Notes under the pieces: model-generated
Told to the model about the DNA's origin: nothing
Databases searched by the model: none
What the model saw: the letters and a program-made list of their open reading frames with translations, nothing else
Program-made: the position numbers and the translations under genes
Assembly (NCBI GenBank): GCA_017590115.1
Contig: JAGGNK010006571.1
Coordinates: 124,001-188,000 of the forward strand
Direction of reading: 5' to 3'
DNA length: 64,000 nt
DNA from: Montifringilla adamsi
Taxonomy: Eukaryota > Chordata > Aves > Passeriformes > Passeridae
Shown here: one piece after another, positions 25,787 to 37,531 of the stretch
Layout: each line of letters opens with the position of its first letter
Numbering within the stretch: the stretch's first letter is position 1

Positions 25787-28700
25787 TGTTTTGCCCTTTT
25801 ATTGGCTGAGGGGAGCAAACAGATGTTATAGACTAAGGCCAACTTTCACACTGAGGTATCAGATAAAATTTAGTGATTTAAAGAGGCATATTGAATGGAG
25901 AAATACCTTTACTAACTGTAAATGTTGGACTACAGAAAAGGTTTCTAAGTTTAAACACTGAAGGCTTTTCATTGCCAATCTGGACACACTGCAACTGTGG
26001 ACTGCAAATATAACTACTACATTTACTTCTGCTCTCTAGAGCAAACTGTGACAAATTCTGCCCCTGCTACTCTTTGCAGATCAACTCTACAATAAAGTCT
26101 AATTAGAAGCCTACTATATCAACTCCAGATATGATTTAAACATGGTTACACTGACAGCTTAAAGACACTGAAACAGACAACATGCCCGCTTAATGAAAGA
26201 ATAATTTATTTTTCATCATTTAATAATGTCCAAAGCAAACTGATAAGGCAGACTATTCCTCTTATGAAAAACTACAAGGGAAATTTTAAAACATTCCAGC
26301 AACAATTTGCCCTTTACTGGCCTGAGCAGCTGGCTGAAGCTCAGGGTCTTGCTGACTGCTTTGGTCAGGAGAAGAAATCAGTGTCTGTTGATTTCTGCTT
26401 TAGACATAACCCTCAGTGTGTGCTCTATCACCTCAAATTGCTTCTCTTAAGCACGGAAACACCTGAACATGGATTCAGAGAAAGAGAGCGTACACAGCAG
26501 AACAGGACACCTTGCAGAATAAATTGCTGGTAAGCAGTCTTTCCACTTTCTTCATCTGTTTGTGCATATGGACATATTCATGTGAGTAACTTCAGGCATT
26601 ACATTTTCCTTTACATGGGAAAGGAGATGGCCAAAATATGACCTCATGAAGGAGAGTTTGGTTCTCTATTTCACATTTGCAGGTTTACTGTCCTGCAGCC
26701 AGCAGGGCAGTGATCATGTTCCCTATTGAGAGCAATGACACAGGTGCAAAGTGCCAACAGGACTGGCAAGAGGATCACACAGGGGCTGTCTCTCCCTGCA
26801 TTATCATTTGATAAATTCTTTGTGAGCAGCCCAACCCCTGATGAACTAAGGTGAGTGCTACTTCAGTAGCCTGATGCTTCAGTGGCATCTCATCATGGAG
26901 ACGAGCAGAATTTCTGCATGGTTACAACTGGTCAAAAAACTGCTCACTGCCTTTGGGCCAGCTGTAGTTGGTGTTCTCTATAGGAGCACCAGGAAGACAG
27001 AAATAGCATCCATGAACAGAACATAAATTTCTTTTCCTAGAAGCAGAGGGAAGTTCTGAAGTAATAAAAAAAAAGGAACAGGTGATCTTATTTAGAGATA
27101 TTCAAGAGCTGAATAATTACTACCATAAATCTTACAAGAGACTAGGTTCAGTAAGTACCACCAGATGCTTCTTTCCTCCATCAATGAAGACAACATGACC
27201 ATGCACACTCTAAAATTTTCCAAAACAGGAAAACTTTAGGGAAGTGTGCAGACACCTGTAACATTTGGTGAATGGTCATTTTGGCCAATAAAAATTTTCA
27301 AACCAGACAAAATTCAGGGAGTTAAATCCTGAAACATGTTGTCTAGCAGGTGAACAATCAGTATGTTCAGAGAGCCCCAAAGATGGCTCCAGAGTAACTA
27401 GCTCCAGTCAGAAATAGGGTTTCTGTGGTGGCAGTGTTGCTGTGCTGTCCATCTAACTTTTTGGATTTGTGCCTGTTCAAAATCTTTGTGCTTCACATTA
27501 ATTTACCTTTTCCCCTTCAGTTATCTTCTCTCAGCATACTTCTGTAGCTTAATTTAACACACACGCTGAATAATTAATACTTCTAACTGAACTAACCAAC
27601 TCTTTGTCCCCCCAGATAACTGCATATTGAGTGCATCAAGAAAAATGGTAATTCAGAAATGAAAGTTCCCTGATTTCTCCATAATCTTCCATAATTAAGC
27701 AATCATAATGATCATAATGATGCTCAGTGAATAGCTGCTAACTTATGTACTTGGCTGATGTGGACTGCTTCCAGGCCTATCAAGCCCCCAGTAGAAGGCA
27801 GGATCCAACAATAAATATATGAATATGGCTGAACCAGAACAAATGGGGAACTCCTGTCAACAATATAAATGTATTTTATTGGCGAAATCTGTGATTCCAG
27901 AAGCTGAAATCACATCATGGTAATATGGCATCTCACCCAAGCCACCTGAGACATCAGCTCCACTTTCTCCTCCCACACTGTACAACATAGTTCCTGTGAT
28001 TACAGACCTTCTGACAAGTAAGATTAGGAACATATTTTCCCCTCTGATGAAGATTCAGAGCTTTTCAAGTCAAGATCCTGCACCAAAAGGTACAGTGAAC
28101 ACCAAGAACAGACTGCCTCAGCACCTCAGCATATAGGCACGTCCTTTTTGCCTGACTGATGGGATTGAAGATCTCCAAATTTGCTGTGCTAGCCACTAAA
28201 ATCCACAATGTCTTTATTGCATAGCAATAAAGCACAGAACAAGATAATCAGCTGTGTTTCAGAGTACAATCATCACCCCCAGAGATGATTTGATTTGGTC
28301 CAACATGATTCACAGAGCAGAAAATCTAAGTGAGAAAAAACAGGGTGCTTCCAAGGAAAACTTTGAATTGGAAACACTGATAGATGCATGCACATGAGCA
28401 CCTCAAATGAGGTTGAATTACAGTAACTGTGAGCTACTGATGTGTAACAGATATTGATTATGGAGCTTCCATTCCTGTTGATGCCTTACTTTTCTTGCAG
28501 GATTATCGATCTGTGTTACTTTCTCAGTGAAAGCAGCAAAATCTTCCCTTCAATCCAAGCACTGAAAAACTAATGTAGTTTCTTGGCACTGAATCATAAA
28601 AGCATGCAAATTGACATAAAAGTAGATGAATCCCCAAGTCAAGCAGATGAATCCCTCACTCCTAGCTAGCCCAGAAAATAATAACCCCTCCTTTTAATAT

Positions 28701-30206
28701 AGTTGACTGGGCTGCTTTCAGTCTTTTATTGGACTCACTTTATCTGGCTCCAATTACAAAATTCATCTTGTTCTTCCTCCCCAAAGATAAAAGCTACAGT
28801 TTTCTGGTAACTTAATTATAAACAGTTTTGAGTCAGAAGAATGAACTCTAATGGAGAATGTATAAGTACATCTGAAGCTTTTAATAGACAAAATGTGAAT
28901 ACAGTGAATATGATTAATTAGAGAAAGCTAGAGGGAATTTTAGCATGCCTTTGGCATAAAAATATCCAGTTAAGCTGCAAATTCTGTGTGAAAACTTTTT
29001 CCCCTTTGACAAAAGCACGCAGGTGTGGCACAGCAATTAGTTCCAATACGAAGTTGAGTGGACAAAGGGTGCCTGACCAGGGATATACATACAATGACTT
29101 CATTTTTTCCCTCACTTCTTTTGCACTGCTATAATTGTTATGTTGCACACAATTTAGGACTTTTTTTGTTGTTGATAATTAACATTCTAAAATCATCCAG
29201 CCTTTAGAAAAGGTCACAAATTTCTGCAAGCTATCTCTGATGGGTTCATTGTTCAAATAAAATATACCAGTCGTATAACCACAATTCAGCATTCACATTA
29301 TATGAGAAGGGATATTTTCAAAATAAAATCTGTTTCTTGCAGCTGACCAAATGTTCTGAAGCTAGAAGGATTTATATTTATATTTAATTTCCAACATGAG
29401 ACTAATCCCATCATAACATGAAAAGTACTGTAGGAATAGTGAATGTTGTGTCACAAAACATGCATTATGATTTTTTTTTTCTTCTGGAACAGGCATGGGA
29501 AAACTATAATATACATAATTTCACACTTGATGTTTAATAATACTTTTCATTTTAGAAGAATCTGCTTCCTTTTTTTTTATGTAAACAAAATGGCAATTCG
29601 GTCTGTCACATCTCAGGAATTCCTGCCTGTTTGCAGCTTCTCCCAGCTGAAAACCTCATCATGTGATTAAAATCCATGAAACAAAATTGACTGCTAAACA
29701 CAAATTTACAATATGTTTTGTAAACTATTCCCTATCCTATAGCTATAGCAAGTGTCAAAAATGTCAGCCTGCCACTAAGCAGCTTGAAAGCTGAACTTTT
29801 TCCACTTGTCAAGGCTGGGACCTGCAGGGAAAGCCAGGAGAATTCAGTCCATCCTAAACTGTTTATCTTCTGCCTTGGGCTTTTGAGGGACTCAGAAAAG
29901 AATGCTCAATGCATGCTGCTGCTTAAAGCTGACTCAGCTTTGCCATGTAAGAGCACTGTATGTGCATCTCATCCCTGTGCCTGCAAAAATGACATGTATT
30001 TAAGGGCACATCTACAAGCTTCAGCTATATCAACTAAATTCCATAGTACTTATACTAGTAAAATAATATATTAAAAAAGCAAAATAACTTTAAAGCAAAA
30101 TAAGCAATATTCCAAAAACATTCATATTCTCAGAATGGAATTTCAATACCATGAATATGATGAACATGAGTTAAAAAGATGAGTCTCACAGTCCATCAGC
30201 ACTCAC

Positions 30207-30420
30207 CATTTAGCCACTTGGAGTTGTACTGGGCAGTTCGGAGAGGAGGAAGGGCCCCCAAGCTTCGATAAATAGCAGGATCCCTTCCTGGAAAATCCAT
30301 GGCTGTAGCAGCATATAATTCTCCACTGGAAGTGAGAAGAGCAGTGGAATTGTGCTGGGGACTGTAGGGACAACGAGCCATGCCACTGATTTGGTCATGT
30401 ATCTCTGTCAAGTTGCTTAA
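30207..30420 (-). CDS. SEMA5A: SEMA5A exon, sema domain with FPGRDPAIYRSLG motif
   Basis: This 214-base exon starts in phase 0 and ends after the first base of a codon. The acceptor is TCTTTTACAG and the donor AATG|GTGAGT. It encodes LSNLTEIHDQISGMARCPYS, then QHNSTALLTSSGELYAATAM, then DFPGRDPAIYRSLGALPPLR and TAQYNSKWLN. The GELYAAT, DF.GRDPAI.RSLG and T..YNSKWLN blocks are diagnostic of class 5 semaphorins. There are two sequons, NLT and NST, and one cysteine. The split codon (G|AA) is completed by the next exon as glutamate. The intron separating it from the previous exon is only 1140 bases, the shortest in the window. Confidence 0.98.
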
Positions 30421-31560
30421 CTGTAAAAGAATTAGAAAAAGGGATTAAAATAACCTGAAAATGACCGTTTCAGCCAAGCTGCATCAATCTGAGCAAAATC
30501 CTATGACAAACACCTGTTATCTACTTTTATTTTTTGTGTAGCCAACCTCTACATCAATTTGAAATTGCCTCTTATAGAAAGTCTTATTGTAATGTTGTCA
30601 GATCTCACTTTTGCCATTTTCATATGTATGTATGATTTTGATATGTAAAGCATACATATCAGCATTATCCACCATGCCTAAATGTTTTCTGTTAGAAGGG
30701 GCTCAAAAATTTGTTACCTCTGCAAAGACTGTTATTATGAAAAATAAAACCAAACCTGATAGCCAGAATCAATACAGCATCCACCACAGCAGACAACAAC
30801 TACAAAAAAATCTACTGTTTTGTTGGTGTGTTTTAGGAAAAAATCTCATATGAAAAATGAGAGTAAGAAAAAAAGCTTTCCAACTCAGCAGAACCAAGTC
30901 TGATTTAGTAGCCCAAATACTTTCAGCCATCCACAGCATGATGTTAATATGCTATTTGAAAATAAAGGTGCAATGGATTTAAATATAATAAATCTGTCAA
31001 TGAGTTTTTTAGTAATACAGCTGTTCTTTGTATTTAAATGATTCTACCCTCCTGAAACAAATAGGCAGCCTAGTCCTAACAGTGACATTTTTATACTTAC
31101 TATGACAATTACTGATGCTACAATTAGGCTTTTTTTGAACACAGAATGACAGATCTCAGTCAAGATTTCTCATTCTCACCAGTCAGAAATTGCTAATACA
31201 GGTACTCTCATGTCTCCAGAACTACACACACAGTATGCAGCTACATAACCACATTTGATAACTAAACCTATTGATGCCAACCAAACCTGACAGAGGCAGA
31301 AGTCTTATAAACACATAAGGTTCATAAAAATTGGCATGTAGGAGGAACTACTTTTCCTCCCACAGCTGAGGAAAAGAATGCAAAAAAGAGATTGGTTAGG
31401 TCTCCTATTTGGTCTGCCAGCAGCTAAATCAGCCTTTTACAAATCAGCTCACTCATCAATACCCAAACAGCCAGTTCTCAGCCACAACATGCTCTGCATT
31501 TTAACCTGCTGGCTCAGAACAGGGACTCCAGCTTGTGGGATAAAATGTTTTAACTCTTAC
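30421..31560 (-). other. SEMA5A intron (1140 bases)
   Basis: Short intron between the 99-base and 214-base exons. It is AT-rich; no repeat, RNA gene or alternative exon was recognised. Confidence 0.96.
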
Positions 31561-31659
31561 TGTGCGGTTGGTGCAGATTGGAGTGAAAGCATTGGTTCCA
31601 CAGGTAAAGAGATGGTTGCCTCCAACAAGAAGCACTCGAATATAGTTCTGGCATTCCTC
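31561..31659 (-). CDS. SEMA5A: SEMA5A exon, sema domain with EECQNYIRVL motif
   Basis: This 99-base exon (33 codons, phase 0 at both ends) encodes EECQNYIRVLLVGG followed by NHLFTCGTNAFTPICTNRT. The C-Q-N-Y-I-R-V and C-G-T-N-A-F blocks are semaphorin-family signatures found early in the propeller. On the minus strand the acceptor is TGTGTGGCAG and the donor ACA|GTAAGA. Three cysteines are present, and the closing NRT is a potential N-glycosylation sequon (NRS in human, from memory). I also recall DR instead of NH at the fifteenth and sixteenth codons in human. The exon has no start codon of its own, so an ATG-based search misses it. A 161-codon open frame on the opposite strand (31378-31863) crosses it and is a shadow. 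Confidence 0.97.
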
Positions 31660-33238
31660 CTGCCACACAGAAAAGAAATAATATATTCAGGGATACTGCA
31701 GAGTACAGAGGAGATTAATAACACTTTGCTTTCCATGGTTATTTATCCACACAGAAAAGTTTTAGGTAAACGAGGCTTAAGCACACCTCAGTTAGCAATT
31801 ACAATATGCACAGATTTCTCATTCACACACATGCACCCATCAACCTTTCTGAAAAGTTCTTAATAGGATAACAATAAACCTCTCTAGTACTGAAGATTTC
31901 CTCTCAGGATATATTTCAAAGACTTAACTAAATTTTGAACTGATAGTTCAGATTGATGATCTGATAAATGCTGAGTTAAATAATACAGTACTGTTTCAGG
32001 AGATCAGATGTTGACTTTAAAGACGGATTAGGCCAAGAAAGGAAGTTGTGAGGAAAACGGGAAAGAACAGGTTGTCAGTAACAAAAATATAGTGAGACTA
32101 GTAAAAATAAAATTCTTGGGATGTTCTGATGTGAATTTGTTACCACGAATTTCATCATTTACTCTATTTGTTTTATTAGAAGCATCTCATTTCCTGTAAA
32201 TTCAAAGTTTCTCAAAAATTTCATTACCATAATACAAAGATGCTCACCCTGAGGAATAATTTGACATGTTTTTTACCTCATTAGGACGGGTGAAGGCTTT
32301 GTGATGTTCATATCTCTCATTTCAGAAGCTAGAAATCAACAGCCATTTCTACTGTTAATTCAAACAGAAAGCTTTGTCCTGCAATACTAAAAATCTCCCA
32401 GAACTGTATGAGAAAAAATTCAAACACTTCTCTTGAAAAAAATCAATGTCCATATCCAATAAAATGATCAACAATATGTTTGGAGAAAATAAAGTTTCCT
32501 GGAAACTTACATTTGAATGCTCTCTAGCACTCACAACAAGATCGTCTCATAAAAAGTCTGAAAAAAACCTTGTGAAAATACAGTTACGCAATTCTAGCCG
32601 ATATTAAGTGAAATCATGTAGGTAAATCCATACAAGAGTAATAGCATAGAAGTCCCATTATCTGGCCTACAGTTTTATTAAATGGATTGCTTGTTTATCT
32701 TGAAAATAGACTCTCATCCTGGAAGACAACAAATATAATCTTAAATAAATTGAAGAGGCACAAAATAGACTGCAAAAGAAGATGGGGAAAATACTTTAAA
32801 GGTCTCTGAGAAAACTTTTACAATTTATCTTCTATACCTTTCCACATAAAAGTCAAGTTAAAAATAAACTCAAAAAAATCCTGTAAAATCTCAGGAAAGA
32901 AACTACCTCTTGGAAAAAATATCTCTCATATTTTGACCCACATTTGCATTAGTTTCTTGTGAAAAACAGCTTTTAAATACTTCTCTTTGAGTCTTTAAGG
33001 GCAAGGGACAAATATCTTAGAAATAAGATTTGATTCCTATTGGGTAAAAAATACAAAGTTTTTATATTGAACATTACGAAACTGTTGTCTTAATATTCTT
33101 TAAACCACAATGAAGCTAATACACAGCCATATAACTGACTTGGGCAATGCAACAAGACATTAAAAAAGTAGTTATTTCACAACTTCGCATTGTTAGTAGT
33201 TTTGGCAGTTTCCTTATCAGACTGCTTTAACTCCATCA

Positions 33239-33241
<3 letters not shown>

Positions 33242-33270
<29 letters not shown>
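33242..33270. repeat. Poly-A tract (29 A)
   Basis: A run of 29 A followed by CC and more A-rich sequence. It is sense-strand poly-T for SEMA5A. No retroposed gene is recognisable immediately upstream on the plus strand. Confidence 0.95.
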
Positions 33271-33272
<2 letters not shown>

Positions 33273-35290
33273 AAAAATTAGAAGGTAACTTTTTGGGGGA
33301 TGGTTTTTTGGTTTTTTCATTGGAAGATTGCTCAAGAAGGTTCACAGAATGAAAAACAGTAATTTATTCATTGGTCTATTTCCATTCTGCCCTTTGCAAC
33401 AAGGCATGGAATGTACGTGTAGGAAAAATATGTGGGTTCTGACATTACAACCCCTCCAACCTCTCCTCTTCATGTTCCAGATCTCCCTAAAATAGTGTCA
33501 TTTCCAAATTACTTGCACACTGATCACCCACTCATTTTGTTCAAAAATAATGCTAATTTCTTAAACTCTAACATTCTTGGGAGTCACAAGATTCCTTCTT
33601 TAATGTTCCCAAGTCTGGTGCCAACCAGACAACAATCCATGTTGCAACAGGGCAAATAAGACATCTCATATGGAATTCTTGTTGGGACCACACTGCAAAA
33701 AATGGAAAATTAAATAATAACTTAGCTACTTTGTTAATTTGAAAAAAATATCCACATTAATGCAAAAGAAAATTTTAAAAAATTGGTCGTGAATAAAACT
33801 ATCACCACCCAAAAGCATACTGAAAAAGGACTTCACTATTTGGTCATTGAAATTGTTCAGAGATACTTTTCTAGCTCTGAAGTCAAGTTTGACTGTATTG
33901 CTTCACTTCTGACACATGCAAAAATGAGATGTTCTAGAAGTGGCAAAGGACTTCAAATCAAAGGACATTTTAGGCTGGAGGTGGTGTTAGGTTTGGTAGC
34001 CATGTTTTATGTAGTCTTACTCTCCAATTTATCTCAACCTCTACGTCGTATACTTTCCTGTTTGCCTACAAAAAATATATCTGAAATAAAGAAATACATT
34101 TAGAAAGTAATTTCTACTTTTGTATCAGCATATCTGAAACAAAATATGACTATTAAAAACAATTCAGCTGCCAAGCAGACTGGGTCGTTACTTAAGACTA
34201 CCTTGACAATCCAAAGTCAATCTGACTGCAAGATAATTATCCTCTTGCAGCAATATTTCTTGTATAGGTTAACATTTTAAACATACCTGCATTTAATTTT
34301 TAAATACTTTTATTGAAGGTTCAGATACTAACACATCCAGCCATTAGAATATTAAATAAGCAAGAGATGGGACTTAATTTCAATTAGCATTATTATTTTT
34401 AACCTCTCATTGGTTTGGCATTCTCAACAAGTGCATTTATATTTTTTCTTTCTAACATTCCCTACCACAATTGTCAGTATGAATAGGCAAATTTATTCTC
34501 TTAATCTTGTCTGGTGTTTTAGATTTTTACAAGCTAATGCATGCTGGCCACAAGGACATAATTTTGCATGGCTCACTCTTGGAGCCACTAGCTATTTTAG
34601 GCAAAAGCCTAAATTGGTAGATAAATATCTGAAGTCTGAGTAACAAACATCAGCCTTCAAAAGTCAAGTGTGCATTACACTGTCAAATGTGACAGATGTC
34701 CCTATATATTTTCCCCCTCAGCTCTTTTCCCTCCTTGGCTTCTAAAGCATAAACCTTAGAACAACTGGTAACAGCCTCAGGCAAAAATTCCGTGCAGCTT
34801 CTTTCTCAAGAACAAAAAAAGAGTCCTGTTTCTGTGACCATTATCTCAAAACTACTTGAGTTGCTTCAGAGTTCAAAGCTCCATCATTTAAAGTGACTTT
34901 CAAGCAACGAGTTCAGGTTTTGCCACCTGAACTTACTGCCCTCGTGTTGCTCTGTGGTCAGCAGAGCTTCTAGAGAAATCAGGATCTGAATGAATAACCT
35001 ACCCACAGCCATCCCTGAGATCCTCATCTATCCTTTGCCACAGTCTGGGCTGCCCTTAACATTTTGACTCCAGTCGTTCCTGTGTCTTCCTACAGTTACA
35101 TGGGGCTGACCTGAAATCTGAATTCACCTGAGAGATGTTACAGAAATGCAACCCCCAGCAACTCTGCAATTTGGGCTGCATCTATTTAGACAACAGGCAA
35201 GCAATCAAGTTTTTCTGATAACAGTAACTGGAATCGTGTTTGCAGAGATTTCCTATGAAGAGGGACAATGCAGGACTGGAATGAATTCCT

Positions 35291-35364
35291 CCTGATCTGA
35301 TAACTCCCAGTTTCTCAAAGGGAAGGACCTGATCTGATAACTCCCAGTTTCTCAAAGGGAAGGA
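35291..35364. repeat. Exact tandem duplication, 2 x 37 bp
   Basis: The unit at 35291-35327 (starting CCTGATCTGATAACTCCCAG) is repeated without change at 35328-35364. Two identical copies suggest a recent duplication. It lies inside the 5.8-kb intron, 2.2 kb from the nearest exon. The minus-strand frames crossing it simply translate the repeat. Confidence 0.97.
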
Positions 35365-35632
35365 TCTGTATGCATCTCCTTCTACAGAGAATATAGTCAC
35401 CTTGCTTTAGTCTTGGAAATAAGGCAATAAAAGACAAACATAATTTTGCTATCCTTTCTCTGGTCATAAATTCATCTTTAATTTTAACCTTGACCACATC
35501 AGTGAAATCAGAAGAGTCGTGAAAAGTTCAAAAAGACAGATGTAGTTCCAGCTGGGTAGGTTTTCTCAGGCAGTACCTCTGCATTCTCCAGCAACTCTCA
35601 TATGAAACTTTCAGGCCACAAATTTTGCACAC

Positions 35633-35671
35633 CAAAAAAAACAAAAAAAACCAAAAACAAAAAAAAAAAAA
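35633..35671. repeat. A-rich low-complexity tract
   Basis: Runs of A interrupted by single or paired C. It resembles a decayed poly-A tail. Confidence 0.85.
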
Positions 35672-37468
35672 TAAGAAGAGAAGTATTTATTCCCAGGATT
35701 TCTTTTGAATGTAATGAAGCATAAAGACTAAACCCCTCTTCTAGACTGTGAATGAGGGACATGGCTATGGGTACAAATGAAATCTTTAGACAAATAATAA
35801 TAATACCAAGAAACAATCAGAGAGATCATTATTTAAATCACATTTATACCATTTTACAGCAACAGCTTAACTTCCGATCATCATCTCTTCAAAAGGGTGT
35901 GATGAGCATAAATGAAACTCTGCATGAATGAAAAACTACACTAAGGCCCACTTTTAAATGTGTATCACCAGTGTTCTATATTTCTCCTAACAAAATTATT
36001 TAGTAACAACAGATGCTTTACACTGTTGAATCAAATGTGTGGTAACAGTGTTGTCAACATATTATTCCAAAGTACACTGCTATAGCCTCGAATTTATAAT
36101 CACTTCCATCCATCATGTTAGATCACAGTCACTGCACTATGACTTTCAGACAAGTTGAATGCTATTCTCACAGCCTTAAACTTGGAAAATCACTGTGAAA
36201 CAAAGCCATATATGTTTAGTTACAAATAGCATTCCCACCAGAATAGTTTCTACTGTATATGCCCCTTGATCAACGCATTGTGACATCCACTATTGATGCT
36301 TGAGCATATTCCCTTACTTCCAAGTGTTGTCATATGAAAGCTAAGGAGAAAGGCTTGAGTGATATGTTACACATTGAAGCATAAATTTTCCAGGGAAAAA
36401 TAACAACCTAGCAAATTAAACATTCCTTAAAATACGAGGTTCCAAAAGTCCTTTCTTTTCTATACCTCACAGTGTAACATGGCTCTGCTTCAGAAGTGAG
36501 GCCATTCTTCCTCGTTTATCTCAGAAACACAATCATATATTGCAATTTTATTTTGCAGCACTTAGCAAAAAAGGAGCTGGAAATTCACTGTTTAATAGGA
36601 GAAATTTAAAAGTCAGTGATTAGCTAACTATGCAGAAGAGATTCCTCCTCTACTAGGTGACAGAGCTGTTGGAATATGTTTTTGAAGCTTGGGATTTTTT
36701 GAGTTTTGCACAACAATAATGTATGCAACACATTCTGCTGAATAAAAGTGTGCTCTTTTGCACTTATCACTCTTGATGTGTTCTCCCTTCATGTTATAGT
36801 TGAATTAACTTTAATCACTAAACAGTATAAAATTAAAAACATAGATTGCATGCAATTCTAATTGCTTTTATAATTAATTTGATAACTACCTTCAGGTTGG
36901 CACAGCCAAAGGTTCAATCTTAGCATTACATTTTCCTGTACTGAATAATAGATACTGCAATTGGCCAGATAAAGAATTGGTTTTAAGTACAAAAATACAT
37001 CAAGTTCAATGTCCAAGAAGTTAGCACATTTATTATTATTTTCTTCATAATACCAGTAGATAGGAAATAAAAAAGTTAATAAAATTGCATCTTAAACACG
37101 GGGATATAAACTGAGAATTTTACAAAGTAATTCCACAGTTATTCAGGATTTACAGCACAGAAAATGAAGTGAGAATACAGTTCACTACATATGACATGCA
37201 TATGCTTAACCTCAGTGTCAAAACAGTAAATTATTGAAAGCTAAAATTCACGGCCATTTCAGACAGGATTCACGTGAATCTCTCTCAGCCCATGCTCCCT
37301 ATGTTCTTTTTTATTTCTTTGCTTACACACCAGTTGCAGACTCTTCTCCTATGTCTCTCCTCAGAAGGGGACACAGCAAAAAGGCATAAGGTAGGGATTT
37401 ATACACTGACTTACATCTGCTATTAACATAATATTTTTATTAAAGCAGAACAGCTGTCTCGTGCTTAC

Positions 37469-37531
37469 CTTTGATTTGCCTTTACTGTAACAGGCTCTTT
37501 TCGTGGCTTCGTCACATTGCCACTCCACTGC
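37469..37531 (-). CDS. SEMA5A: SEMA5A exon, early sema domain (21 codons)
   Basis: This 63-base exon begins and ends in phase 0. On the minus strand the acceptor reads TTTTGGTTGCAG and the donor AAG|GTAAGC. It encodes AVEWQCDEATKRACYSKGKSK, about residues 91-111 of the human protein by memory, where I recall E for Q at position 5 and K for R at position 12. It supplies two extracellular cysteines of an early propeller blade. The preceding exon, which should end in something like LEDLSLIQ, was not found to the right, so the upstream intron is longer than 26.4 kb. A longer open frame runs across this exon from 37603, but its flanks are intron translation. Confidence 0.97.

Larger units (their letters stand above)
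17332..30206 (-). other. SEMA5A intron (12875 bases)
   Basis: This is the longest complete intron in the window. It contains an LTR fragment (about 17525-17790), a longer LTR-derived piece (about 22790-23775), a CR1 tail (about 23925-24170), several T-rich tracts and a short AC microsatellite. Open frames such as 19936-20433 on the plus strand show no family motif. The remainder shows nothing I can name. Confidence 0.93.
31660..37468 (-). other. SEMA5A intron (5809 bases)
   Basis: Intron between the 63-base and 99-base exons. It contains the A tract at 33242-33270, the tandem duplication at 35291-35364 and an A-rich patch at 35633-35671. No dispersed element was identified. Confidence 0.95.

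Noticed and set aside
31378..31863. 161-codon open frame on the plus strand
   Set aside because: It lies antisense to the real SEMA5A exon at 31561-31659 and has no recognisable motif.
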